Source: Halosimplex salinum
GTDB lineage: Archaea > Halobacteriota > Halobacteria > Halobacteriales > Haloarculaceae
Direction: 5' to 3'
Length of the DNA: 64,000 nt
Assembly: GCF_003730195.1 (NCBI RefSeq)
Contig: NZ_QWGG01000001.1
Coordinates: 1,039,671-1,103,670, forward strand
Part shown: positions 50,532 to 58,154 of the stretch, piece after piece
Position numbering within the stretch: the first letter of the stretch is position 1
Layout: each line of letters opens with the position of its first letter
Notes under the pieces: model-generated
Database searches by the model: none
The model's input: only the letters and a program-made list of their open reading frames with translations
What the model was told of the DNA's origin: nothing
Made by a program: the position numbers and the translations under genes

Positions 50532-52532
50532 TCAGTCGCGCGGTTCGACGATCATCCGCGAGCGCATCTCCAGGTGGAGCGCGCTGCAGAAGTACGTACA
50601 GTAGATCCAGTAGACGCCGGGGTCGTCGGCCGTGAACGTCACCTCGCGGGTGTCCTGCGGTGCGATGGCGAGGTTCACGTCGTGTTCGGGGATGGCGACG
50701 CCGTGGATGATGTCGCGCACGCCCTCGACGTTGGTCATCGTCAGGCGGACCTCGTCGCCCTCCTTGACGGTGAAGTCGAACATGCCGTACTCCGAGCGCT
50801 TCGAGGAGGCCTTGACGTGGACGGTCTCCTCGTCGATGCGCTCGACGCCCGAGTCCTCCTCGGTGACGAACGGCTTCTCGCCCTCGTAGTCCTCACGGTC
50901 CCACGTCGTCGCGGGATCGATCTTGTCCTTGTGCGCGAAGATGCAGTCGTGCGGTTCCGGGTACGCCGGGTGGTCCGCGACGAGCTCCATCTCCTTCTCG
51001 CCGTCGCCGATGTGGATGAGCTGGTCGTTGTCCGGGTGGATCGGCCCGACCGGGAGGAAGCGGTCCTTCGAGAGCTTGTTCAGCGAGACGAGCCACTCGC
51101 CGTCCGGGTCGGTCGTCATCGCCTCCAGCGCCTGGATGTGTCCGGGGTTGTAGTGGACGTCCTGTTTCTCGATGACCGGGTCCGACGAGCCCAGTTCAGC
51201 GTTGGCCGCCTCCTCGATGTCCCACTTGGCGACCTGCGAGTCGATGAACAGGCTCGTGTACGCGTGCCCGTTCCCGTCGAAGGTCGTGTGGAGCGGCCCG
51301 AGGCCGACCTTGGGCCGACCCGCGACGGCGTCGCTCGGGTCGTCGACCTCGCCGATCTTGTCGAGGTCGAGCATCGTCACCGTCGGCGAGAGCTTCCCGG
51401 CGATGAACGCGTACTTGCCGTCCGGGCCGACCTCGACGCAGTGGGGCGACTTCGGCGTCGAGACGTAGCGCACGAGCGGGTCGTCGCCCTCGTTGAGGTC
51501 GCTGTCTCGCGTCCCGTCGACGACGGGCACGCCGTTGATCTCCTCGTACTCGCCGGCGTCGACGGCCTCCTCGATGGCCGGGATGTCGAAGACCTTCGCG
51601 TAGTCGCGGTCGTCGTGAGTCATCCCCTGGATCTCGACCGCCTCCTCGCTGTTGTAACAGGAGGCGATGGCCCAGCGCCCCTCCTTGCCGGTGTCGACGA
51701 TGTCGAGGTTGCCGTCGACTTTCACCTGCCAGACCGTCTCCATCGACTCGGGGTCGACGGCGGAGAACAGCGCGGTGTACTTGTCGGGGTCGTTGACGTC
51801 GCGGCCGTCGTTGGGCAGCGGCGTCCGGAACTCGCCGTTCCCGAGGATGTACTTCGTGTCCGGCGAGAGGACCGTACAGCCGTGGACAGACTGCACGTTC
51901 GGGACGTCCACGATGGCGTCCGTCTCGAAGTACTTGAGGTTGACTCGCGCGATGCGGCCGTTGGCCTTGTCGTTGACGTAGAGGTACTCGCCGTCGTACT
52001 CGCCGTCCGTCTCGGAGAGGTTGGGGTGGTGGTTGTCGCCCCAGGTGTAGCCGCCGCCCTCGTTCTCGAGCATCTCCGTCGTCTGGTCGTCGTAGCCGTA
52101 CCCGCGGGCGGCCTCGGTGTTGAACACGGGGATGCGCTGGAGTTCGCGCATCGACGGGATGCCGATGATGCGGATCTCCCCGGAGTGGCCGCCCGACCAG
52201 AAGCCGTAGTACTCGTCTTTCTCGCCCGGCGCGACCAGATGGCCGTGCCCGGAGGACGACCCCTGCGATCCGCCGTCGCCGCTGTCGTTCGGCGTCGCGC
52301 TGTCGGGGAGCGCCGTCTGACAGCCGGCCAGCGCGCCCGCCGCGCTCGCCACACCGGCCGCCGCTCCGGCTTTCATGAAGTCGCGGCGGCCGAGTTCGAG
52401 CCCGCCGAGTTGCATCGAGAACCCGTCGTCGTCGCTCGTCTGGGCGGGGTCCTCGACGTCCTGCAGGAGGTCGTTGATCTGTCGCTCGTGTTCCTCGACG
52501 AATCGCTCGGTATCGGTGTTGTCTTCACTCAT
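50532..52532 (-). CDS. nosZ: Nitrous-oxide reductase
   Basis: This 666-residue copper enzyme reduces N2O to N2 outside the membrane at the end of denitrification. A Tat signal (GRRDFMKAGAAAGVASAAGALAGC) lies after an unusually long N-terminal segment of about 55 residues. A beta-propeller domain then carries the CuZ histidines (DNHHPNLS, SPHCVEVGP, LGPLHTTF, YNPGHIQAL, EPHDCIFAH). The C-terminal cupredoxin carries CuA: H610 (IIHGVAIPEHDV), C645, C649, H653 and M656 in CTYFCSALHLEM. The usual Trp between the cysteines is Tyr. It begins 2 bp after the halocyanin stop. No nosR or nosL is seen nearby, as is common in haloarchaea. Confidence 0.97.
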   Translation of the reverse strand: MSEDNTDTERFVEEHERQINDLLQDVEDPAQTSDDDGFSMQLGGLELGRRDFMKAGAAAGVASAAGALAGCQTALPDSATPNDSGDGGSQGSSSGHGHLVAPGEKDEYYGFWSGGHSGEIRIIGIPSMRELQRIPVFNTEAARGYGYDDQTTEMLENEGGGYTWGDNHHPNLSETDGEYDGEYLYVNDKANGRIARVNLKYFETDAIVDVPNVQSVHGCTVLSPDTKYILGNGEFRTPLPNDGRDVNDPDKYTALFSAVDPESMETVWQVKVDGNLDIVDTGKEGRWAIASCYNSEEAVEIQGMTHDDRDYAKVFDIPAIEEAVDAGEYEEINGVPVVDGTRDSDLNEGDDPLVRYVSTPKSPHCVEVGPDGKYAFIAGKLSPTVTMLDLDKIGEVDDPSDAVAGRPKVGLGPLHTTFDGNGHAYTSLFIDSQVAKWDIEEAANAELGSSDPVIEKQDVHYNPGHIQALEAMTTDPDGEWLVSLNKLSKDRFLPVGPIHPDNDQLIHIGDGEKEMELVADHPAYPEPHDCIFAHKDKIDPATTWDREDYEGEKPFVTEEDSGVERIDEETVHVKASSKRSEYGMFDFTVKEGDEVRLTMTNVEGVRDIIHGVAIPEHDVNLAIAPQDTREVTFTADDPGVYWIYCTYFCSALHLEMRSRMIVEPRD

Positions 52533-52534
52533 AG

Positions 52535-53071
52535 TTAGACCACCTCGACGTAGCCGACCATCCCGTTCAGCTCGTGGGGGATGCAGTAGTACTCGTACGT
52601 GCCTTCCGTCTCGAACGTGTATTCGTAGGTCTCTCCGGCGGGCACGTTCCCCGACTGGTCCTCGCTGTAGGCCTCCGAAGCGGCGTCCTGTGAGTCGAAA
52701 TCGCCCGACGCGAAGTACTCGGCGTCGTCCGGGATGCCGTCGTCGTAGGCCGTGACGGTGTGCCCGATACTGCCGACGTTGTCGAAGGTCACCGTCGTCC
52801 CGGCCTCGACCCGGATCCGCTCGGGTTCGTAGCCGAGCTCGTCCGTCATCTCGACCGTATCCGTTTCCGTCCACTCCTCGCCCGAACTGTCGTCCCCGCC
52901 GTCGCCAGACGGCGTGGGCGTCGGCGTGTCCTCGGACCCACCGTCGCCACCGTCACTGTCCGAAGATCCGCCGGGCGCGGCCGAACAGCCCGCCACTGCA
53001 CCGCCGGCGACCGCTGCTCCCGCGACCCGTAACACCTGCCGTCTAGATGGATCGGTACTGGTCATCGACAT
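52535..53071 (-). CDS. Halocyanin-type blue copper lipoprotein
   Basis: This is a 178-residue exported cupredoxin. The N-terminus has a Tat-like RRQVLRVAGAAVAGGAVAGC with lipobox Cys29, so the protein is lipid-anchored outside the membrane. A Gly/Ser/Asp linker and a TPTPTP segment follow. The copper ligands are His104 (GSIGHTV), Cys163, His166 (YYCIPHELNGMVG) and Met171. It probably passes electrons to NosZ, whose gene starts 2 bp after its stop. The start could be at 53071 or at 53065; a TATA box 25 bp upstream of 53071 supports a leaderless transcript. Confidence 0.9.
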   Translation of the reverse strand: MSMTSTDPSRRQVLRVAGAAVAGGAVAGCSAAPGGSSDSDGGDGGSEDTPTPTPSGDGGDDSSGEEWTETDTVEMTDELGYEPERIRVEAGTTVTFDNVGSIGHTVTAYDDGIPDDAEYFASGDFDSQDAASEAYSEDQSGNVPAGETYEYTFETEGTYEYYCIPHELNGMVGYVEVV

Positions 53072-53090
53072 CCGTATCTGGCGGACACTC

Positions 53091-53100
53091 ACTGATATAC
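53091..53100 (-). promoter_or_regulatory. TATA box of the nos operon
   Basis: On the minus strand GGTATATCAG is centred 25 bp upstream of the ATG at 53071, a textbook position for a leaderless haloarchaeal promoter. The CGAA-N4-TTCG site lies about 45 bp further upstream. Confidence 0.65.
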
Positions 53101-53134
53101 CGTCCAGCGCGTTCTCGCGCGACCGGAACAGATC

Positions 53135-53146
53135 CGAATATGTTCG
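53135..53146. promoter_or_regulatory. CGAA-N4-TTCG site upstream of the nos operon
   Basis: CGAATATGTTCG matches CGAA-N4-TTCG, the motif reported upstream of NarO-controlled denitrification genes in Haloferax. It is centred about 69 bp before the first ATG of the operon, upstream of the TATA box, a position suited to activation under anoxia. Confidence 0.7.
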
Positions 53147-53225
53147 CCCGAACGGAGCGGACAGTCGCCCGGGCGCCGCGGCGGGCCGCACGTCAGTGAC
53201 CACCACACCGACCCGAGAGAGACGA

Positions 53226-53237
53226 GTTTTTATACCA
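53226..53237 (+). promoter_or_regulatory. TATA box of tRNA-Glu(UUC)
   Basis: TTTTTATACCAC is centred about 43 bp before the mature tRNA 5' end, as expected for a tRNA made with a short leader. Confidence 0.6.
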
Positions 53238-53273
53238 CCGGTCCAATCCTCGAAACACGACGACGCGTCGTGC

Positions 53274-53348
53274 GCTCCGTTGGTGTAGTCCGGCCAATCA
53301 TTTCGGCCTTTCGAGCCGATGACCTGGGTTCAAATCCCAGACGGAGCA
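53274..53348 (+). tRNA. tRNA-Glu (anticodon UUC)
   Basis: A complete 75-nt cloverleaf is present. The acceptor stem GCTCCGT/ACGGAGC is the same as the CUC isoacceptor. The anticodon stem is TCGGC/GCCGA with loop CTTTCGA, giving UUC. The T-arm is CTGGG/CCCAG with TTCAAAT. No CCA is encoded and there is no intron. Its last 23 nt are repeated at 53428-53450. Together with the CUC gene at 37693 the window holds both glutamate isoacceptors. Confidence 0.97.
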
Positions 53349-53393
53349 CTACAGCGAACGAAGTGAGCGAAGCGCGCACGTTCTGGATTCGAA

Positions 53394-53450
53394 CCACGGC
53401 AGACCGACCGCAGGGAGGTCTGGCATCGGGTTCAAATCCCAGACGGAGCA
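53394..53450 (+). repeat. 40-nt conserved segment plus duplicated 3' end of tRNA-Glu(UUC)
   Basis: Positions 53394-53433 are identical to 37820-37859. Positions 53428-53450 repeat the tRNA's own 3' end at 53326-53348, including the bases that differ from the CUC tRNA. The distance from tRNA copy to duplicate is 102 bp here and 109 bp at the other locus. Confidence 0.85.
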
Positions 53451-53547
53451 TCTTTCTGTGGAAGTAAGTGACCGAGCCGCGAGTGTAACTTTCAGTCCCG
53501 ATACTCGTGGCACAACGGTTTTGTAGCGGTCTGAACTTCTGGTCGGT

Positions 53548-54990
53548 ATGAGTTCGGGGTCCGGTCGCGTCATCCGAGTGCTCCACGTGGACGACGACCG
53601 AGACCTGGCGGAACTGACCGCCACGTTCCTCGAGCGAGAGGACGACCGATTCGACGTCGAGATAGCGACGGACGCGGACGAGGGGGAGGAGCGGTTGACA
53701 GCGGGCGCGGTCGACTGTATCGTCTCGGACTACGACATGCCCGGACAGAACGGGATCGAGTTCCTCGAGTCCGTCCGCACGGAGCACCCCGACCTGCCGT
53801 TCATCCTGTTCACCGGCAAGGGGTCGGAGGAGGTCGCCAGCGACGCGATCTCGGCCGGCGTGACGGACTACCTCCAGAAGGGGAGCGGGACCGACCGGTA
53901 CACCGTGCTGGCCAATCGGATCGTCAACGCGGTCGAACACGACCGCTCCCGGCGACTCGTCGAGCGGAGTCGGAAGCGACTCCGGGAGATCGTCGACTCG
54001 CTCCCGCAGTTGCTCTACGTCACCGACGAGGACGGGACGTACCTGCTCGCCAACGAGGCGCTGGCGGAGTTCCACGGCACGACCGTCGACGACATCGAGG
54101 GGAGACACGTGAGCGAGGTCCTCGGCGACGACGCCGACCAGTTCCTCTCCGACCTCGCGGACGTGCTGGAGTCGGGATCCCCGTCGCGGATCACGGGGAT
54201 CGAACTCGCTGACGCGACGGGGGAGATCCATCGCTTCGAACCGCGGGTGCTCCCCTACGGCCTGGCCGAGACCGACAAGCGGGCCGTCCTGGGCGTCTCC
54301 GTCGACGTCACCGACCGCGAGGAACGCGAGCGAGCGCTCGAACGGAAGAACGAACGGCTGGCGGAGTTCACGAAGCTCGTCTCCCAGGACCTCCGCGAAC
54401 CGCTGGACGCCGTACGAGACGCCCTGGGGTCCGCCGAGCGGTCCGGCGAGTCCGAACACTTCGAGCGCGGTCACAGGGCCGTCGACCGGATGGAGACCAT
54501 GATCGACGACCTCCTGACCCTGTCGCGACAGGGAGAGACGATCACCGACACCGTCCCCGTCGATCTGGCGATTCTCGCCGCCGACTGCTGGGAGACCGCC
54601 GGTTCCGACGAGGGACGGCTCGTAGTCGAGACCGACCTGACGGTCCGGGCCGACAGGGACCGGCTCGCACGACTGCTCGAGAACCTGATCAGAAACGCCG
54701 TGGAGCACGGCTCCACGAGCAGTCGGTCGGGGGCCGACGAGCGGTCCGTGACAGTCACGATCGACGAGACGGACGACGGGTTCTACGTCGAAGACGACGG
54801 CCCGGGAGTCCCCTCGGACGTACGCGAGCAGGTGTTCGAGTCCGGGTTGTCCACCGCGCCGGAGACCATGGAGTCCGGTCTCGCGGTCGTCGACCGGATC
54901 GCGGAGGCACACGGCTGGGCGGTCGAACTTTCGGAGTGCGACGAGGGCGGAGCGCGTTTCGAAGTCACCGGCGTCGAACCGGTCTCGTGA
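53548..54990 (+). CDS. Hybrid sensor: receiver-PAS-kinase with H-box Gln
   Basis: This is a 480-residue cytoplasmic signalling protein. Residues about 8-130 are a receiver domain with acidic pocket VDDD, phospho-acceptor D61 (SDYDMPGQNG), switch Thr (FTGKG) and Lys (LQKG). A PAS domain (about 145-265) follows. The dimerisation helix starts near 272 (LAEFTKLVSQDLREPLDAVRDAL); where kinases have His, this protein has Gln280 (codon CAG at 54385). The ATPase domain keeps the N box (NLIRNAVEHG), DDGPGVP and a G2-like GLAVVDRIAEAHGW. It may therefore not autophosphorylate on this helix. It stands alone, just after tRNA-Glu. There is no membrane segment. Confidence 0.88.
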   Translation: MSSGSGRVIRVLHVDDDRDLAELTATFLEREDDRFDVEIATDADEGEERLTAGAVDCIVSDYDMPGQNGIEFLESVRTEHPDLPFILFTGKGSEEVASDAISAGVTDYLQKGSGTDRYTVLANRIVNAVEHDRSRRLVERSRKRLREIVDSLPQLLYVTDEDGTYLLANEALAEFHGTTVDDIEGRHVSEVLGDDADQFLSDLADVLESGSPSRITGIELADATGEIHRFEPRVLPYGLAETDKRAVLGVSVDVTDREERERALERKNERLAEFTKLVSQDLREPLDAVRDALGSAERSGESEHFERGHRAVDRMETMIDDLLTLSRQGETITDTVPVDLAILAADCWETAGSDEGRLVVETDLTVRADRDRLARLLENLIRNAVEHGSTSSRSGADERSVTVTIDETDDGFYVEDDGPGVPSDVREQVFESGLSTAPETMESGLAVVDRIAEAHGWAVELSECDEGGARFEVTGVEPVS

Positions 54991-55008
54991 CCGCGAGGCG
55001 CGATTCGC

Positions 55009-56100
55009 TCACTCGTCCTGGTCGACGGTGTTCCGGAGCGTGAACGGACCGATCGCCAGCGTCCGTTTCGTGACGCTCGCGATGCGCAGGACGTACGAGA
55101 GGAGGATCAGGAACGGCGTGACGGACACCGTGACGGCCGCGCTGACGAAGAGGACGATCATCGGGACGCCGAGTACGGACCCGCCGGGCGTCCCGGGTGA
55201 GTAGAACAGGAGCGTGGAGACGGAGACGAGGAGCGCCGGGATGGCACTGCCCATCACGTACCGCGAGAGGTCGATGAGCTCCCACTGGATGTACAGTGTC
55301 TTGATGTGTTCGCGCGCGGGAGCGAACAGTTCGAGCGTGATGACGAGTTCGTCGAACCGCTCCAGCGTCGCCTCCGAAAAGTCGTCCTCGTACTCGTTGC
55401 GGATGCGGCGCGCGTCGAACACCTTCAGCGAGTAGTTGAAGTCGAGCGCCGCCGAGAGCACGTCGAACGTCCCGAAAGTCGCGCCGTCGAGCTGGTCGCC
55501 GACGGTGTCGGCGTTCGAGCGAACCCCGTCGACGAGGTCCGACACGGCTTCGGCGACGTGGTCGGGCGTGTCGGCGCCGAGTCCGTCGCGGAGGGCACTG
55601 GCGTCCGCGGCCGCCGCCTCGACGATGACGCGGAGGAACGCCGACGGGTCAGAGGGAGAGACGGCCACGTCGGTGTGGTCGGCGACGGTCTCGCGGGCGT
55701 CCATCGTCCCCTCGAACCGGTCGCGTTGCTGGTCCAGCGTCCCGAACTCCTGCGAGAGGACGAGCTGGTTGAGCGTCACGACGAGCGTGACGCCCGTGAT
55801 GATCGCACCGATGAACGCCTGGAACGCGGTCTCGATGGGGTCGCCGCTCCGGAGATGCCCGGTCACGTTCGGCGTGAGGACGCCGACGCCGACGAGCGTG
55901 ACGAAGACGATCAGTGCGCCGGCGACCGCGACCAGTCTGCGGTCGGCCTCGAAGAACAGCCAGAGCTTCAGCCGGTTCTCGCCGGCTCGTTCGCGCAACG
56001 TATCGGCGCTCTGGGCGTCCGAATCGGCACGTCGCGGGTCGTCCTCTCCGGAATCGGTGGTAGAGTCGGAGCCGGAGTCGCCGTCGGTTCGGTCTGCCAC
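55009..56100 (-). CDS. Haloarchaeal membrane protein, 363 aa, unknown
   Basis: This is a 363-residue protein with an acidic disordered N-terminus (about 45 residues). Two helices lie near 55-75 and 88-112 (VAGALIVFVTLVGVGVL, AFQAFIGAIITGVTLVVTLNQLVLSQ). A cytoplasmic helical domain (115-270) follows, and two more helices near 280-345 (AIPALLVSVSTLLFYSP, VPMIVLFVSAAVTVSVTPFLILLSYVLRI). The motif FIGAIITGVTLVVTLNQLVLSQEFGTLDQQRDRF looks conserved in type. I recognise no characterised family. It is convergent with the sensor gene (18 bp between stops) and co-directional with the DUF5785 gene 53 bp upstream, so these two may be an operon. Confidence 0.65.
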   Translation of the reverse strand: MADRTDGDSGSDSTTDSGEDDPRRADSDAQSADTLRERAGENRLKLWLFFEADRRLVAVAGALIVFVTLVGVGVLTPNVTGHLRSGDPIETAFQAFIGAIITGVTLVVTLNQLVLSQEFGTLDQQRDRFEGTMDARETVADHTDVAVSPSDPSAFLRVIVEAAAADASALRDGLGADTPDHVAEAVSDLVDGVRSNADTVGDQLDGATFGTFDVLSAALDFNYSLKVFDARRIRNEYEDDFSEATLERFDELVITLELFAPAREHIKTLYIQWELIDLSRYVMGSAIPALLVSVSTLLFYSPGTPGGSVLGVPMIVLFVSAAVTVSVTPFLILLSYVLRIASVTKRTLAIGPFTLRNTVDQDE

Positions 56101-56153
56101 TGTCGGGTCTCGTCCCGAGCGACGAGCGCCGGCCCCCTAAAACTCCGGCCGGA

Positions 56154-56453
56154 CTACGCGTGTTCGAGCCGGTAGGGCCAGTAGTCGGCGTCGCGGAGCG
56201 CCTGTCCGACCGCCTTGTGGAAGTCGGGGAAGTCCTCGTACTCCGCCTGGTCGACGTGGTCGAAGATGTCGGCGACGCTGACGACCGTCTCGTAGTCGAT
56301 GCGGATCGGGTGGTCGCCGTAGGCGTCGACGAACTCCGACTGGGTCAGCGGGAAGTCCTCGTCCTCGTCGATCTTCTTCGCGAGCACCGCCTGCCCGTAC
56401 TTGCGGCGTCCCTCGCTCCCCTCGTCACCGTCGGGGTCGTGCGGCCAGTCCAT
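56154..56453 (-). CDS. DUF5785 family protein, 99 aa
   Basis: This is a 99-residue cytoplasmic protein with the haloarchaeal DUF5785 start MDWPHDPDGDEGSEGRRKYGQAVLAKKIDEDEDFPL. It continues TQSEFVDAYGDHPIRIDYETVVSVADIFDHV and ends DADYWPYRLEHA. The family is conserved across Halobacteria with no known role. I start it at the ATG at 56453, because family members begin MDWPHDPDG; nine more in-frame codons upstream are not family-like. It is upstream of the membrane protein gene at 55009-56100 on the same strand. Confidence 0.85.
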   Translation of the reverse strand: MDWPHDPDGDEGSEGRRKYGQAVLAKKIDEDEDFPLTQSEFVDAYGDHPIRIDYETVVSVADIFDHVDQAEYEDFPDFHKAVGQALRDADYWPYRLEHA

Positions 56454-56615
56454 ACCCCCACGTGCGGACGAATCACGCAAAAGGATTTCTCTCTCCGCGT
56501 CGGACGGGTCGATCCAGTGTCCCGTACCTAATCACATAGACATCAGGTACTTGCCCGAATATCCCTGTGTACGATCGCTGGCAGGCTGCCGCTGGTGTCG
56601 CCACCCCACCGAACC

Positions 56616-56933
56616 ATGAACGATCAGAGAGCCTGGGGCGACGAGTCCCACGTCTACGAAGCCGAACTCGAGGCGATCGCGCCCGAGTCACCCAGCGTCG
56701 CGGTACTCAGAGCCGTCGCCGCACTCACGAACTGCGAACCCGAGTTGCTCGAACCGCTCGGCCAGACCCTCGACCCTGACGCCCTCGACGGACTCCTCGA
56801 CAGCGCCGACGACTCGGACGGCCGATGTCGAGTCGCGTTCCGGTATCACGGGTTCCTCGTCGAAGTCGTCGCCGGCGACTCGCTCCGCCTCACACCGCTC
56901 CACGACGACGTCGTCGACGAAGCGAGTCGGTGA
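56616..56933 (+). CDS. HalOD1-domain protein, 105 aa
   Basis: This 105-residue protein consists mainly of a HalOD1 output domain: SVAVLRAVAALTNCEPELLEPLGQTLDPDALDGLLDS, then CRVAFRYHGFLVEVVAGDSLRL. This domain often follows receiver domains in haloarchaeal signalling proteins, but here it stands alone, which is also common. It may bind other regulators. The ATG at 56616 begins MNDQRAWGDESH. It is divergent from the DUF5785 gene. Confidence 0.8.
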   Translation: MNDQRAWGDESHVYEAELEAIAPESPSVAVLRAVAALTNCEPELLEPLGQTLDPDALDGLLDSADDSDGRCRVAFRYHGFLVEVVAGDSLRLTPLHDDVVDEASR

Positions 56934-57064
56934 GTCACGGACGGCCGAGCCACGGCCGAAACACACGGACGCGCTCGCCACCCCGCACGGGTCGGCGGGC
57001 GGCACACTCGAATTTATCTCGACAGACCGGAAGACGGATGCCCCGGTGAGGACTCCTGTCCCAC

Positions 57065-57616
57065 ATGCCAGGCGCACGCATCGCCAGCGGCGACCGCGTC
57101 ACGCTCCGGACGGTCGAAGCGGAGGACGTGCCCTTCCTCCAGCGGGCCAGCGCGAACGACGAGATCCGCTACCCCCTCGGCTCCTACTTGCGGAATCAGG
57201 AAGCCATGAACGTCTCCGCGGAGGAGGGGACGGACCGGTTCTTGGTCTGTCTCGACGGCGAGGACGCCGGACCGGGCCAAGTCGACGAGGACGAGGTCAG
57301 ACGGATCGGCGCCGTGAACGCCGAGGAGATGCACTACCGCCGGCCCGAACTGGGCTACTGGCTGATTCCCGAGGTCCACGGTCAGGGCTACGGGAGCGAG
57401 GCCGTCGGGCTGGTCGTGGACTACGTCTTCCGCTCGTACGACAAGCCGGCGATCGGTGCCGGCGCGTTCGACCACAACGACGCCTCTCGGGGCCTGCTGG
57501 AGTCGCTCGGCTTCTCGGAGGAGGGCCGGCGCCGGAAGTTCATGTTCGTCGACGGCGAGTACCGGGACATGGTTCAATATGGGCTCTTGCGCGAGGAGTG
57601 GCTCGATCAGGGGTGA
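57065..57616 (+). CDS. GNAT-family N-acetyltransferase
   Basis: This is a 183-residue acetyltransferase of the RimJ/RimL type. The N-terminus GDRVTLRTVEAEDVPFLQRASAN is the usual first strand and helix. The acetyl-CoA loop is in YWLIPEVHGQGYGSEAVGLVVDYVF (GQGYGSEA). The conserved helix after it (FDHNDASRGLLESLGFSEEGRRRK) follows. It transfers acetyl from acetyl-CoA to an amino group of a protein or small molecule; the substrate is unknown. It is cytoplasmic and monocistronic. Confidence 0.9.
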   Translation: MPGARIASGDRVTLRTVEAEDVPFLQRASANDEIRYPLGSYLRNQEAMNVSAEEGTDRFLVCLDGEDAGPGQVDEDEVRRIGAVNAEEMHYRRPELGYWLIPEVHGQGYGSEAVGLVVDYVFRSYDKPAIGAGAFDHNDASRGLLESLGFSEEGRRRKFMFVDGEYRDMVQYGLLREEWLDQG

Positions 57617-58154
57617 GACGTACTCTCCGTGTTCGTGTTCCTCGTGTCCGCTAGAAGCACTCGGTAACGGTCGATTGGACCGCTACCGACAGCCACCGCT
57701 GAAAGCCCTTGACCCGCTCGCTAGCAGTCGTTCGTACAGCTACCGACAGCAAGCGATGAAAGCCCTCGGCCCGCTCGCGGTCGCTGAGCGAGATATCCTC
57801 ACTTCGTTCGGATAGTGCTCGCTCAGCGACTGCCCTCCCTGCGGTCGGCGCGACCGGGCCTCGCCCTTTCAGTCCGCCAGGGCGGCACGGCAGACAGCCC
57901 GGCACAGCACCGCAAACACCCTCACGCCTCCCCAGCCGATTCCCTCGGTCGTGGTCCGAGAGAGCGGAGCTCTCTCGTCATCACGAAAGGCGCTACGCGC
58001 CTTTCGAACGACTCCGCTCCCTCAGTCATCCCTCGCACGTTTCGTCGCGCGCATGAAAGCGCGCGCCAGCGCGCGCCAGATGTGATCAGATCGAGGGCGA
58101 AATCGAACCCGGAATCGGCGCCCTTAATCGGTTCAAACCCATAGCACGGGCGAG
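57617..58154. other. Intergenic repeats and hairpins, no gene seen
   Basis: The stretch holds two copies of a GCTACCGACAGC...GAAAGCCCT segment starting at 57682 and 57739 (57 bp apart). It also holds a 12-bp perfect inverted repeat at 57781-57792 and 57818-57829 with an inner TATCC/GGATA stem, CGAAAGGCG..CGCCTTTCG near 57987-58009, and GCGCGC-rich stems near 58050. No frame looks coding. Confidence 0.6.
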
